Shown here: positions 36,546 to 45,115 of the stretch, in pieces
How the letters are laid out: every line of letters starts with the position of its first letter
Numbering within the stretch: the first letter of the stretch is position 1
Assembly (NCBI RefSeq): GCF_009910845.1
Contig: NZ_SIJB01000021.1
Span: 1 to 64,000 of the forward strand
Direction of reading: 5' to 3'
DNA length: 64,000 nt
Origin: Chengkuizengella marina
Lineage (GTDB): Bacteria; Bacillota; Bacilli; Paenibacillales; KCTC-33759
Notes under the pieces: model-generated
What the model saw: the letters and a program-made list of their open reading frames with translations, nothing else
Told to the model about the DNA's origin: nothing
The model's database searches: none
Translations under genes and position numbers: made by a program

Positions 36546-36607
36546 CGACTTTGTTTAATTTATTTTAACATTAATCTGTTACTTTGTACATTCAATAAAC
36601 AAAGTCG
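36546..36607. promoter_or_regulatory. Divergent xylA/xylR control region with widely spaced inverted repeats
   Basis: CGACTTTGTTTA (36546-36557) and TAAACAAAGTCG (36596-36607) are perfect 12-bp inverted arms 38 bp apart. A further partial ACTTTGTACA lies between them. The TTTGTTTA half-site resembles Bacillus XylR operators, so XylR may bind both arms. Confidence 0.6.
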
Positions 36608-36664
36608 TATATTTTTCTTCCATTTCATGTTAATATTAATGAATATCTAACTTTGAGGTGTATT

Positions 36665-37831
36665 ATGAAGATTACAGGCGATCAAAATTTAATCAAAAAA
36701 ATGAACAAAACCATTGTTTTAGATGAAGTTGTCAATCATAAAATGATTTCCAGAGCTGAGATTTCGGAAAAAACAGGATTAAATAAAGGGACTGTATCAA
36801 CACTTGTTAATGAACTATTAGAAAACCATTTAGTGTATGAAGCAGGTCCTGGAAAATCAAGCGGTGGCAGAAAACCAGTAATGTTATTATTTAATAAACA
36901 AGCAGGTTATGCAATCGGAATAGACCTTGGTGTAAATTATATATTATCTATGATTACAGATTTATCTGGAAATATTATTGTTCAACAAAAAAGCTCTCTT
37001 CATTCACTTTCAACAGATGACGTTATATTTACTCTAATTGAAAGTATTCATAATTTAATTCAAAAAGCTCCAAAAAGTTCTTATGGAATAATTGGAATTG
37101 GCATTGGTGTTCCAGGTATCGTAAATGATAAAGGTACCATTCTACATGCTCCCAATTTAGGATGGAGGGATGTTCAGCTCAAGCAAATTTTATTTGAAGA
37201 ATTTAAAGTACCCATCGTGATAGATAACGAAGCCAACGCGGGTGCATTAGGAGAAAAAGAGTATGGAATAGGTAAAAACATAAAAAACATAATATATATT
37301 AGCGCTGGGATTGGCATTGGAACCGGAATGATATTGACGAATGAAATTTATCGTGGTTACTCAGGTTATGCAGGTGAACTAGGTCATATGACGATTGAAG
37401 CAAGCGGTGAACAATGCAGTTGTGGTAATACAGGTTGTTGGGAATTATATGCTTCAGAAAAAGCGCTATTAAATCAAAATCAATCTTTCTCTCATGATGA
37501 GCATAAACTCCAACAATATGTTCAGCAAGCTTCTCAAGGAGATCAACAAGTAATTGAAAAATTCAATAAAGTAGGGACTTATTTAGGCATTGGAGTTTCT
37601 AATATTATAAATACCTTTAATCCAGAATTAATCATTGTTGGGGGTCGGTTAAGTACTGCTGAACCATGGATGAAGGACACTCTACTATCCACGGTAGAAA
37701 AACGAGCGTTAACTTACCATAGGCAAACCACAAAAATCATCTTCTCAGATCTTGGAACAAAATCTGCAGCTCTAGGTGCCGCTTCATTAGCAATTTCTAG
37801 TTTCTTTGCAGAACATGAAGAACTGATTTAA
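36665..37831 (+). CDS. xylR: ROK-family xylose repressor XylR
   Basis: The 388-aa protein has an N-terminal winged helix (about 10-75; KMISRAEISEKTGLNKGTVS) and a ROK sugar-kinase-like domain (GIDLGVNYILSMITDLSG, GIGVPGIVNDKG, ANAGALGEKEYG, and the zinc motif GEQCSCGNTGCWE). The start is ATG 36665, behind GAGGTG; an upstream TTG lacks a ribosome site. It is divergent from xylA, as in Bacillus. It should repress xylAB, and perhaps the xylFGH-type transporter elsewhere in the window, until xylose binds. Confidence 0.93.
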   Translation: MKITGDQNLIKKMNKTIVLDEVVNHKMISRAEISEKTGLNKGTVSTLVNELLENHLVYEAGPGKSSGGRKPVMLLFNKQAGYAIGIDLGVNYILSMITDLSGNIIVQQKSSLHSLSTDDVIFTLIESIHNLIQKAPKSSYGIIGIGIGVPGIVNDKGTILHAPNLGWRDVQLKQILFEEFKVPIVIDNEANAGALGEKEYGIGKNIKNIIYISAGIGIGTGMILTNEIYRGYSGYAGELGHMTIEASGEQCSCGNTGCWELYASEKALLNQNQSFSHDEHKLQQYVQQASQGDQQVIEKFNKVGTYLGIGVSNIINTFNPELIIVGGRLSTAEPWMKDTLLSTVEKRALTYHRQTTKIIFSDLGTKSAALGAASLAISSFFAEHEELI

Positions 37832-37912
37832 TCCACCACCAACCAGTTATTAGGTGCAGTAACACCAATGGTTTCATACAATAGCCGCTTTAGAGCGGTA
37901 GGGATCAAAGTC

Positions 37913-38033
37913 TTACAAAAATAGACCGTTTAACCTTTGGGCAGAAGGCGGTCTGTTTTTGTGCTTAAAAGACAGAAAAGTCACTATAAGCAACCCAAAG
38001 GTTATCATTAAGTAAATGGATTCAAACTGTCAT
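37913..38033 (-). pseudogene. Frameshifted Hol_Tox-like type I toxin
   Basis: The start ATG 38033 follows GAGAGGGG. It reads M-T-V and then hits TGA. If two T are restored in the GTTTGAA run, the frame continues FESIYLMITFGLLIVTFLSF, then KHKNRPPSAQRLNGLFL, stopping at 37913. That is the layout of the short holin-like toxins of type I toxin-antitoxin loci: MTVFE start, one hydrophobic helix, basic tail. The 5-prime leader can fold ATCCCTC onto GAGGGGAT (8-bp region with one bulge), hiding the ribosome site, a known trait of such toxins. It is either a decayed toxin or a sequencing indel in a T-run. Confidence 0.6.
37923..37960 (+). terminator. Terminator of xylR and/or an antitoxin RNA opposite the toxin
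   Basis: AGACCG (37923-37928) and CGGTCT (37949-37954) with inner CCTT/AAGG pairing, then TGTTTTT. It lies within the 3-prime part of the toxin frame on the opposite strand. A convergent antisense RNA ending here would overlap the toxin mRNA by its 3-prime end, as in TxpA/RatA-type loci. Confidence 0.65.
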
Positions 38034-38109
38034 GGCATCCCCTCTCCATAAAAATGAGGGATCAGCCTACCGCCTTGTCAACTATTGTACATAGCCTCAA
38101 TCAGTTAAA

Positions 38110-38503
38110 TGTAAAATGATTTAACATGGATTTCAATATTTCACAAATGCATTATCCAGAATGACCTTGTATTGAGACTAACAAATTGTTGGGGTTATAT
38201 GAATAATATCAATATTTGACATAAAGAATATTCATTTTATTTATCATAATTTATCTAGTATGATTTTAGCAAAGAGAAACAATCTTAGACAAAATTAATA
38301 TAACAAACTTATATATTGTTGAACCAAGCATCGTAACTTATAACTTCTTTGAAAACGCATACATTAACAGCTCAGATTCTAAATTGTTTTTCTTCATTTA
38401 CATAATCTATAAAATAAAGGAGGTTTTTATAAAAAATAACACTCATTTAGTGTAATTAACACTTTTACCAAAAACATTACTTATTTGGGAGGAAACAATC
38501 ATT
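38110..38503. other. AT-rich upstream region of the Pro-rich peptide gene
   Basis: No coding frame is supported. It contains AAAGGAGG (38416-38423) with no start codon behind it, a short ACACT/AGTGT hairpin after it, and the real ribosome site GGGAGGA just before 38504. Confidence 0.4.
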
Positions 38504-38812
38504 ATGAATAACAAACTGTCTAAAAAACTATTGATTGCTCTATTAGCATTTACTATGATTTTTTCAGTTAGTCCAGTATTTGCTCATGAATCTGACCTTG
38601 ATGATGAAACACATACCCTCTTGCATCTGCTTGAACCAAATATTCCATCTCCAAGTTTTCCTTATTGCGGACAAGAACCACCCGGCTATGAAGGACCTTG
38701 CGAATGGTTTGTCTCCCCTTTTCCAATACCTTTACCCCCTTTACCACAACCACCTTCACCAATAATACCAATACCATCCCCAGAATCACCATTGCCTCCT
38801 CTACCTTACTAA
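38504..38812 (+). CDS. Secreted proline-rich protein, 102 aa
   Basis: GGGAGGA precedes the ATG. The signal peptide (about 1-27, MNNKLSKKLLIALLAFTMIF, cleaved near VFA) is textbook. The mature part is short and acidic (HESDLDDETH), with two Cys (PYCGQEPPGYEGPCEW) that could form one disulfide. It ends in about 35 residues dominated by Pro with Leu, Ile and Ser. No known family is recognised. A proline-rich tail may extend through or bind the wall. Monocistronic, with a perfect 15-bp terminator. Confidence 0.75.
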   Translation: MNNKLSKKLLIALLAFTMIFSVSPVFAHESDLDDETHTLLHLLEPNIPSPSFPYCGQEPPGYEGPCEWFVSPFPIPLPPLPQPPSPIIPIPSPESPLPPLPY

Positions 38813-38817
38813 TATAG

Positions 38818-38853
38818 TAAATAATAGACACCTGTATGGGTGTCTATTATTTA
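38818..38853 (+). terminator. Terminator of the Pro-rich protein gene
   Basis: TAAATAATAGACACC (38818-38832) and GGTGTCTATTATTTA (38839-38853) form a perfect 15-bp stem around TGTATG. Confidence 0.85.
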
Positions 38854-38999
38854 CTTTAAATTTTTGTATAATAGCAAAAAATAATTATTTGAATTATCAG
38901 AAATATAAAAGTATAATATTTTAAAAGAATTTAGATCTACTCTGCTTCAATTAAGATAGATCCTAGAAAACGTTCCATCACTTTTGGAGGTTGGACAAC

Positions 39000-39866
39000 A
39001 TGACATATATACAACTTGAAATTTTTCTTAAAGTTGTTGAATTAGGAACATTTACAAAGGCTGCAAAAGCTCTTCATTTAACACAGTCTAATATAAGCCA
39101 TTCAATTGCAGGATTAGAGGAAGAATTAGGGTTTACTTTATTAACGAGAGGACGTAATGGCGTTTATTTAACAGATATAGGTAAGCGGTTACTCCCCCAT
39201 ATCCAAGAGAGCCTTCATCATCTGGAATGTGTTAAACAAGAAGTAGCAGATATAAGAGGATTAAAAATTGGAACTTTAAAAGTAGGCTGCTTTCCTAGCT
39301 GTCCTACTAATTTGCCCCCTAAGATTATAGGTGCCTTTCATAGTTTATATCCAGGAATAGAACTCGACATCCAACAAGGGTCATGTGAAGAAATTAAACA
39401 TTGGCTAGTCTCAGGAACCATTGATACGGGGTTTATCACCCTCCCTAATCATAATTTTGATACTGTACCTCTCATAACAGATTATTTTAGTGCACTGTTT
39501 CCTATTAAACATCCATTGTCTTCAGAAACAACCGTTTGCGCTGAGAAGCTTAGTCTTGAACCCATTATTATGCCAAGAGGGGGATGTGAAATCTACATCA
39601 AAGACTTCTTTAAAAGCAGTGGTTCTGTCCCAAATACGAAGTTTGAAATATGGGATATCAACACGATTATTTCTATGGTTCAAGAGGGAATGGGAATTAC
39701 AATCTTGCCAGAAATGGCTTTACCCAAAAATTTAACTGGAATCCACGTTATTCCACTGAGCCCACAGATGCAACTTCAAATTGGTTTAGCCGTTCGATCC
39801 TTTAAACACATGTCTCCAGCTGTTAAAATTTTTATTGAGGAAGCCAATAAAGCTAAAGTTAAATGA
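39000..39866 (+). CDS. LysR-family transcriptional regulator
   Basis: ATG 39000 is chosen, 9 nt after GGAGG; the TTG at 38991 touches the ribosome site. The 288-aa protein has the LysR helix-turn-helix (about 5-60; FTKAAKALHLTQSNISHSIAGLEEELG) and a two-lobed effector domain similar to CynR/CysL-type members (VGCFPSCPTNLPP, MVQEGMGITILPEMAL). The effector is unknown. Its 3-prime end overlaps that of the convergent membrane-protein gene by 8 bp. No divergent target gene is present, so its regulon is probably elsewhere. Confidence 0.9.
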   Translation: MTYIQLEIFLKVVELGTFTKAAKALHLTQSNISHSIAGLEEELGFTLLTRGRNGVYLTDIGKRLLPHIQESLHHLECVKQEVADIRGLKIGTLKVGCFPSCPTNLPPKIIGAFHSLYPGIELDIQQGSCEEIKHWLVSGTIDTGFITLPNHNFDTVPLITDYFSALFPIKHPLSSETTVCAEKLSLEPIIMPRGGCEIYIKDFFKSSGSVPNTKFEIWDINTIISMVQEGMGITILPEMALPKNLTGIHVIPLSPQMQLQIGLAVRSFKHMSPAVKIFIEEANKAKVK

Positions 39867-40419
39867 TAATTTTAATACTCCTATATTTTCTTAGTAAGAT
39901 TAATAAAGTTATTTCCAGAATGATGCCACTAATAGATGCCACTAAAACATATGTAAATAATAAGTCTCTTGTCATATTCATCATAAATGTTTGAAATAAG
40001 ATTAGAATCAGAGACACAGACACATAAACAGTAAACGTTTTAGAAGTTCTTCTAATTAATGCTTCTTCACCCGACTTGTTTACAATGTCCATCATCAACT
40101 GAAAAGTATAATAAACTAAAATTAAGTTTAGCAACCCTAAAGAAGTATTATAAATTGACCATATCAATAAATTGGGAACTTGACTTAAGGTATTAAATAT
40201 ATCATTTTGATAAAACGTTGTTGGAAGAGTTGCAATGCTTAGCAGAATGGCGACATTTTTCACTCTTTGACTAGACGGAACATATACAGGTAACAACTTT
40301 ACACCTGCATATATAAAATAATAACCTAGTGGATCAGGAAAGATATCTATTATAATGATATGGATATCAATAAAAGTTAATAAAACTCCCCAGAATATTT
40401 TGTTAAAAGCTTGGCTCAT
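39859..40419 (-). CDS. Membrane protein of unknown function, 186 aa
   Basis: About five hydrophobic segments (about 8-35, 57-75, 83-105, 125-145, 150-175) with little outside loop sequence. No family is recognised with certainty. Its ATG overlaps the stop of the preceding gene (ATGA, 4 bp), so the two are translationally coupled. It ends in an 8-bp overlap with the convergent LysR gene. The paired gene encodes a signal-anchored extracytoplasmic protein, suggesting a membrane complex. Confidence 0.75.
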   Translation of the reverse strand: MSQAFNKIFWGVLLTFIDIHIIIIDIFPDPLGYYFIYAGVKLLPVYVPSSQRVKNVAILLSIATLPTTFYQNDIFNTLSQVPNLLIWSIYNTSLGLLNLILVYYTFQLMMDIVNKSGEEALIRRTSKTFTVYVSVSLILILFQTFMMNMTRDLLFTYVLVASISGIILEITLLILLRKYRSIKIII

Positions 40420-41363
40420 TCTGATACCACTCCTTGCTTTGCTTCTATAATTTCATTAATATTCTTTTGACTTAAATGTGGATAATCGTTAATAAGGACT
40501 CGTTCTACAAAAGGTTCCCCATTTTCTGTAACACCTTCAATGCGAATCCCGAATTGAAAGTAACTTTTATGATTCGGATTGAAAGCCATTTGCAATTGCA
40601 TCCAATCCCCCGCCCTTATTTTTAAAGGAAACAACTGCTCTTTAGTAGATACACCTTCCAATTCATTCCAATCTTTTTTTCTTTCATCATCAAACCAAGC
40701 AGGAGAATCCCCTCCATATTTGAGAACCTTTAGTTGCTTCAATTTTTCTTGATTTAGATTTACTTTAATTTCTACTTCATCTATCAGTTCTTCAAAAGGA
40801 ACAGAGATGTTGCTTATGTTCAACGACTGTAATGCAGTCATAATTTTATATTCTCTATGCTGGTTACTGCTTCCGCTAACTTGAAAATCAAAAATCTTGT
40901 CCGTTGATGGTTTAGTGTAAATATTTATTTTACCAATCTCGGCATTGATATCTTTATGATCATAAAAGGATACAATCATGTTTTCAATGGACCATACTTC
41001 TTCTAAGCTTTCAAAAGATGATATAGAGCTATACGGTATTGAGAAAGTTACAGACTTTAAGTAATGATGTGTAAACTCTTGTTCATACTGTTGTGTATTA
41101 TTTGGTAACATTGAGAAACCACCATATGAGACTGGATATACTTCAACACCATTAATTAAAGCATTTTTGATCTTAAAAGTATCATTTTTATTGGTTAAAT
41201 AATAAAATGTAAGGTCAATATCATTGTTATTATAATTCTCAAAATCATAATAGTGATCTAAAAAAATAGGTTCTTTAAGTTGTTCTGATTGAAAAAATAA
41301 ATAATTACCTATGAAACTTAAAATACAAATCGCAATACCTACCCAAAAAATACTCTTTTTCAA
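40416..41363 (-). CDS. Signal-anchored extracytoplasmic protein of unknown function, 315 aa
   Basis: A TTG at 41363 is preferred because GGGGG (41372-41376) lies 8 nt ahead and the product then begins MKKSIFWVGIAICILSFIG, a proper signal anchor. The ATG at 41426 has no ribosome site. About 290 residues follow outside the membrane, beta-rich with many Tyr and Asn, without a recognised family. It is coupled by ATGA overlap to the five-helix protein downstream. A hairpin terminator separates this pair from the VanZ gene. Confidence 0.65.
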   Translation of the reverse strand: MKKSIFWVGIAICILSFIGNYLFFQSEQLKEPIFLDHYYDFENYNNNDIDLTFYYLTNKNDTFKIKNALINGVEVYPVSYGGFSMLPNNTQQYEQEFTHHYLKSVTFSIPYSSISSFESLEEVWSIENMIVSFYDHKDINAEIGKINIYTKPSTDKIFDFQVSGSSNQHREYKIMTALQSLNISNISVPFEELIDEVEIKVNLNQEKLKQLKVLKYGGDSPAWFDDERKKDWNELEGVSTKEQLFPLKIRAGDWMQLQMAFNPNHKSYFQFGIRIEGVTENGEPFVERVLINDYPHLSQKNINEIIEAKQGVVSE

Positions 41364-41521
41364 ATTCGTTGCCCCCACTAATCCAGCTGTATTGAATATT
41401 TTATATTTTTGTAAAATCACTCTCATTTTTTTATCTAGATATTAATACCACTCACCACAAATAAAGTTTCTTTTTAATTGTTGAAAGTTAAGGTTGATTC
41501 ATTATTAAATAATAGTAACAA

Positions 41522-41554
41522 TTAAAGCCATCACGGAATCCATGATGGCTTTAA
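41522..41554 (-). terminator. Terminator of the VanZ-family gene
   Basis: TTAAAGCCATCA (41522-41533) and TGATGGCTTTAA (41543-41554). The same AAAGCCATCA/TGATGGCTTT stem recurs at 42631-42664. Confidence 0.7.
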
Positions 41555-41605
41555 ACTAATTTAACCAAATCACTTTTTTGTCTTATATGGGATAACTCCT
41601 TAATT

Positions 41606-42457
41606 TTAAAATTCCAATAGTGTAACATCCCATAACAATATATTTGAATCATTAAACGTTATTTTAAGCTCGTTTGCATTCTCTAAACCAATTGTAAAAT
41701 ATCCTGGAGGTGAAGGAGGTATATCTTTACTATAGGATTGATTCATCCTTTCTTTCCCATCAACAGAAATAACTACACTACCTTGATAGTCATTAATATC
41801 ATCAGGGATACCAACAAAACCAGAAAGTTGTGTATACTTACCCTCTAGTTGATATGTATACTGATTGAAATTTTCACCTTTACTACTATACACATTTAAT
41901 TTAGGATTAATATTTTCATCCGCTACTTCAAAACTAGAGAAATTATTGTCTTCTACTAAATTGCTTTGACTTTCAGTTAATTTATGCAGTGCTATAACAC
42001 TCGGTGATGGGTTGAATACATCTGCAACAACGAGTACACCAATGGATAAGATAACTGTTGTTACACCTGTGATAACAATTTTTTTTAAAATGTTGTTTGA
42101 ACGAATCCCAATTTTATAAGCAAAAAAACCTACGGTAGCCCCTAGTGTATTTACAATGACATCGTTTATATCAAAACTTCCAAGAAAAGTTAACGTTTGT
42201 AAGGTTTCCAGTATAAAAATAGAAGAGCAAAATAATACGATAAATTGAATAAAGTTATAACGAAAGAACAATGGAATGAATATTCCGAAAGGGATGAAAG
42301 CTGCAAAATTTCCAAAATCAAAAAGCCATAATGTAAAGTTAAAAGTCTCTTGGGGGAGTCCGAAATAAGGAAGTTGCAAAGGAATACCAGTAGGAATTAA
42401 ATTAAAAATATATTCTTGTCTTCCATCTATGGTAGATCTTCCGAATCCAAAAAACAT
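41606..42457 (-). CDS. VanZ-family membrane protein with extracytoplasmic C-terminal domain
   Basis: Residues 1-115 match VanZ-like proteins (NLIPTGIPLQ, FGNFAAFIPFGIFIPLFF, ETLQTLTFLGSFDINDVIVNTLGATVGFFAYK). After another helix a C-terminal domain of about 140 residues (HKLTESQSNLVEDNNFSSFE...) looks like an NPCBM-type beta-sandwich. VanZ confers low-level teicoplanin resistance in enterococci; the role of this fusion is unknown. The ATG at 42457 has no ribosome site and would cut off the first membrane helix. The frame stays open upstream to an ATT at 42526 that lies 7 nt after AAAGGAAG, so the real start is probably ATT. Confidence 0.8.
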   Translation of the reverse strand: MFFGFGRSTIDGRQEYIFNLIPTGIPLQLPYFGLPQETFNFTLWLFDFGNFAAFIPFGIFIPLFFRYNFIQFIVLFCSSIFILETLQTLTFLGSFDINDVIVNTLGATVGFFAYKIGIRSNNILKKIVITGVTTVILSIGVLVVADVFNPSPSVIALHKLTESQSNLVEDNNFSSFEVADENINPKLNVYSSKGENFNQYTYQLEGKYTQLSGFVGIPDDINDYQGSVVISVDGKERMNQSYSKDIPPSPPGYFTIGLENANELKITFNDSNILLWDVTLLEF

Positions 42458-42630
42458 AAAGAAAATGATTAAAGATGTATAAGTTACTAATATTGTTAGA
42501 ATGATGTTACGATGTTTTCTTTGAATAATAAAACTTCCTTTCTTATTATGCTAATTCTATGTTGTATTATTTCCTACTTTACCACATTAAATATAATGAA
42601 TAAAACTTAAAACGTAATAATTAGCAATAA

Positions 42631-42664
42631 TGAAAGCCATCATATTATATCATGATGGCTTTCA
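42631..42664 (-). terminator. Terminator of the leucine-degradation operon
   Basis: TGAAAGCCATCA (42631-42642) and TGATGGCTTTCA (42653-42664), followed on the minus strand by T-rich DNA. It ends the six-gene run that starts at 48828. Confidence 0.75.
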
Positions 42665-42723
42665 ATTTAACTATCATTCAAACTGAAGTTATTATTAGAT
42701 ATACAATTCCTTATATCACTTTC

Positions 42724-44253
42724 TTATACAGGATAAACTGGATGTTTTCGATTTGTGAACACCATATATTTTGACATATAGGTTTCAAATCGATTGACTA
42801 GCTCACCACGTAATGAATTTGCAGGAACAATACCATCTATAATCATTTCCGATGCTAATCTATATATGTCTATATCTTCACGATATTCTTCTCGTTTTTC
42901 CTCTATAAAAGCAGCTCTTTCTTCCTCTGGTAATGCAGCTATTTTGTTTGCATATACGGCATTCACAGCTGCCTCAGGTCCCATAACAGCAATCTGAGCA
43001 GTTGGAAGTGCAAGACAACAATCAGGTTCGAAAGATGGTCCTGCCATTGCATATAAACCAGCTCCATACGCTTTTCTAACAATGATAGATATCTTTGGAA
43101 CGGTGGCTTCAGACATTGCAGCAATCAATTTGGCACCATGTCGAATAATCCCTGCTCTTTCAACTTTTGTACCGATCATAAATCCGGGTACATCAGCCAG
43201 GAATAAAAGGGGTATATTGAAAGCATCAGCTAATGTAATAAATTTTGCTGCTTTATCAGAAGAGTCATGAAATAGAACCCCACCTTTTACACTCGGTTGA
43301 TTTGCAATGATGGCAATAGATTGTCCATTCATTCGAGCAAACCCAGTAATTAATTCAGGAGCAAATAATTTTTTAATTTCAAAGAAACTGTCCTCATCAA
43401 TAATTCTATGAATGAGCTCATACATATTAAAAGGAACATTCTGGTTTTTAGGAATAATTTCTTCAAGTGTTTTTTCAAACTGCTTTGGCGAAATTGCCTC
43501 TTTAACGGATGGCTTTTCTGAATAATTTGCAGGAAAGTATGTAATATAATCCCTCGTTAAACTGATGGCCTCTTCTTCAGATTTAGCAAGTATATCTCCA
43601 ACACCAGAAACAGAGCAGTGCATTCTAGCTCCACCCATTTCTTCTAATGTTGTTTTTTCACCAATCACCATCTCTGCCATTCTTGGAGAGCCTAGATACA
43701 TTGAGGCATTGCCTTCCACCATAATGACGATGTCACAAAAAGCTGGAATATACGCACCACCAGCAGCTGACGGGCCAAACATGATACATATTTGCGGGAT
43801 CTTCCCTGAACATTTTACTTGATTATAAAAAATCCTCCCTGCTCCACGACGTCCTGGAAACATTTCCACCTGATCAGTAATTCTAGCACCTGCTGAATCC
43901 ACCAAATAGATAAGCGGTACTTGCAGTTTTTCAGCTGTTTCTTGTATTCTTAATATCTTCTCTACCGTTCTAGCACCCCATGAACCAGCTTTGACAGTAG
44001 AGTCGTTAGCCATAACACAAACGACTTGACCATGAATTTTCCCTACAGCAGTTACAACTCCGTCTGCTGGTAAATCATTTGCCATATTATTCGCAAACAA
44101 AGCATCTTCTAGTTCAATACCATCATCAAATAACAATTCTAAACGATGTCTAACAAATAGTTTCCCTTGTTTAGCATTTTTCTCATGATATTTGCTCGCT
44201 CCACCTTTTTGTATTTGTTCAACTCGCTCTTGCAACTTCTCTTCTAATGACAT
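42724..44253 (-). CDS. Methylcrotonyl-CoA carboxylase, carboxyltransferase subunit
   Basis: The 509-aa biotin-dependent acyl-CoA carboxyltransferase has both crotonase-fold halves (SAGARITDQVEMFPGRRGAGRIFYNQ and GPSAAGGAYIPAFCD; FLADVPGFMIGTKVERAGIIRHGAK and KAYGAGLYAMAG). It transfers carboxyl from carboxybiotin to the acyl-CoA. Propionyl-CoA carboxylase beta subunits look alike, but the neighbours (HMG-CoA lyase, hydratase, acyl-CoA dehydrogenase) point to 3-methylcrotonyl-CoA in leucine breakdown, matching B. subtilis YngE. Last gene of the operon, with GGGAGG ahead of the ATG. Confidence 0.9.
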   Translation of the reverse strand: MSLEEKLQERVEQIQKGGASKYHEKNAKQGKLFVRHRLELLFDDGIELEDALFANNMANDLPADGVVTAVGKIHGQVVCVMANDSTVKAGSWGARTVEKILRIQETAEKLQVPLIYLVDSAGARITDQVEMFPGRRGAGRIFYNQVKCSGKIPQICIMFGPSAAGGAYIPAFCDIVIMVEGNASMYLGSPRMAEMVIGEKTTLEEMGGARMHCSVSGVGDILAKSEEEAISLTRDYITYFPANYSEKPSVKEAISPKQFEKTLEEIIPKNQNVPFNMYELIHRIIDEDSFFEIKKLFAPELITGFARMNGQSIAIIANQPSVKGGVLFHDSSDKAAKFITLADAFNIPLLFLADVPGFMIGTKVERAGIIRHGAKLIAAMSEATVPKISIIVRKAYGAGLYAMAGPSFEPDCCLALPTAQIAVMGPEAAVNAVYANKIAALPEEERAAFIEEKREEYREDIDIYRLASEMIIDGIVPANSLRGELVNRFETYMSKYMVFTNRKHPVYPV

Positions 44254-44304
44254 TGTCCCTACCTCCCTGTGCTTCTTTTTCCTATTAAGATTTTATGAAT
44301 CGAT

Positions 44305-45087
44305 TTATTCACCTTTATATACAGGTTTTCTCTTTTCCTTAAATGCCTGAAGACCTTCTATTCTATCTTTTGTAGGAATCGTAATTTCATAAGCATTCTG
44401 CTCAATGGCTAAAGCTGTGCTTAATTCAACATCATAACCTTTGTCTATTGCTTTTTTAGCTTGAGATAATGCTATTGGCGCATTTTTTACAATCTCTATA
44501 GCTACTTCATTTGCTTTATCTATTAAATTCTCTAATGGAACTACATACTCTACTAAACCTATCTTCTCTGCTTCTATTGAATCCACTTTTCTAGCTGTAA
44601 AAATAAGTTCTTTCGCTCGTCCTTTTCCGATCAATCGAGGTAGGCGCTGTGTTCCGCCTGCTCCTGGAATGATTCCTAGTGAGGTTTCTGTTAAACCAAA
44701 TTTTGCATTCTCTGAAGCAATTCGAATATCACATGCTAAGGCTAGTTCCGTACCTCCCCCAAGAGCGATACCATTAACAGCTGCAATAACAGGTTGGGGT
44801 AACTCTTCTAAATCATTTATATTTTTTCTAATCAAGGATACAGTCTTACGTACTTGTATAGGGTCCATAGTTGCGCGTTCTTTAAGATCAGCGCCAGCAC
44901 AAAACACCTTTTCACCTGCACCAGATATAATGACACATCGAACAGATCTATCATATTTTATATCCATAATGATTTCTTGAAGTTCATTTAACATCTGAAG
45001 AGACAATGCATTTGCTGCTGTTTGACGATTTAAACAAATATTGACTATGCCCTCTTGAGATTTTGAAACAACGACTTGTTTATCCAT
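44305..45087 (-). CDS. Enoyl-CoA hydratase, probable methylglutaconyl-CoA hydratase
   Basis: The 260-aa crotonase-family enzyme shows the oxyanion-hole segments GAGEKVFCAGADLKER and NGIALGGGTELALACDIRIA, the catalytic Glu region FGLTETSLGIIPGAGGTQRLPRLIG, and KAKELIFTAR-type C-terminal helices. Context makes hydration of 3-methylglutaconyl-CoA to HMG-CoA the likely reaction, as for B. subtilis YngF. GGAGG precedes the ATG. It lies 51 bp ahead of the carboxyltransferase and 28 bp after HMG-CoA lyase, all in one operon. Confidence 0.9.
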   Translation of the reverse strand: MDKQVVVSKSQEGIVNICLNRQTAANALSLQMLNELQEIIMDIKYDRSVRCVIISGAGEKVFCAGADLKERATMDPIQVRKTVSLIRKNINDLEELPQPVIAAVNGIALGGGTELALACDIRIASENAKFGLTETSLGIIPGAGGTQRLPRLIGKGRAKELIFTARKVDSIEAEKIGLVEYVVPLENLIDKANEVAIEIVKNAPIALSQAKKAIDKGYDVELSTALAIEQNAYEITIPTKDRIEGLQAFKEKRKPVYKGE

Positions 45088-45115
45088 GTGTTTCCTCCTG
45101 GTTTATCACTGATTA

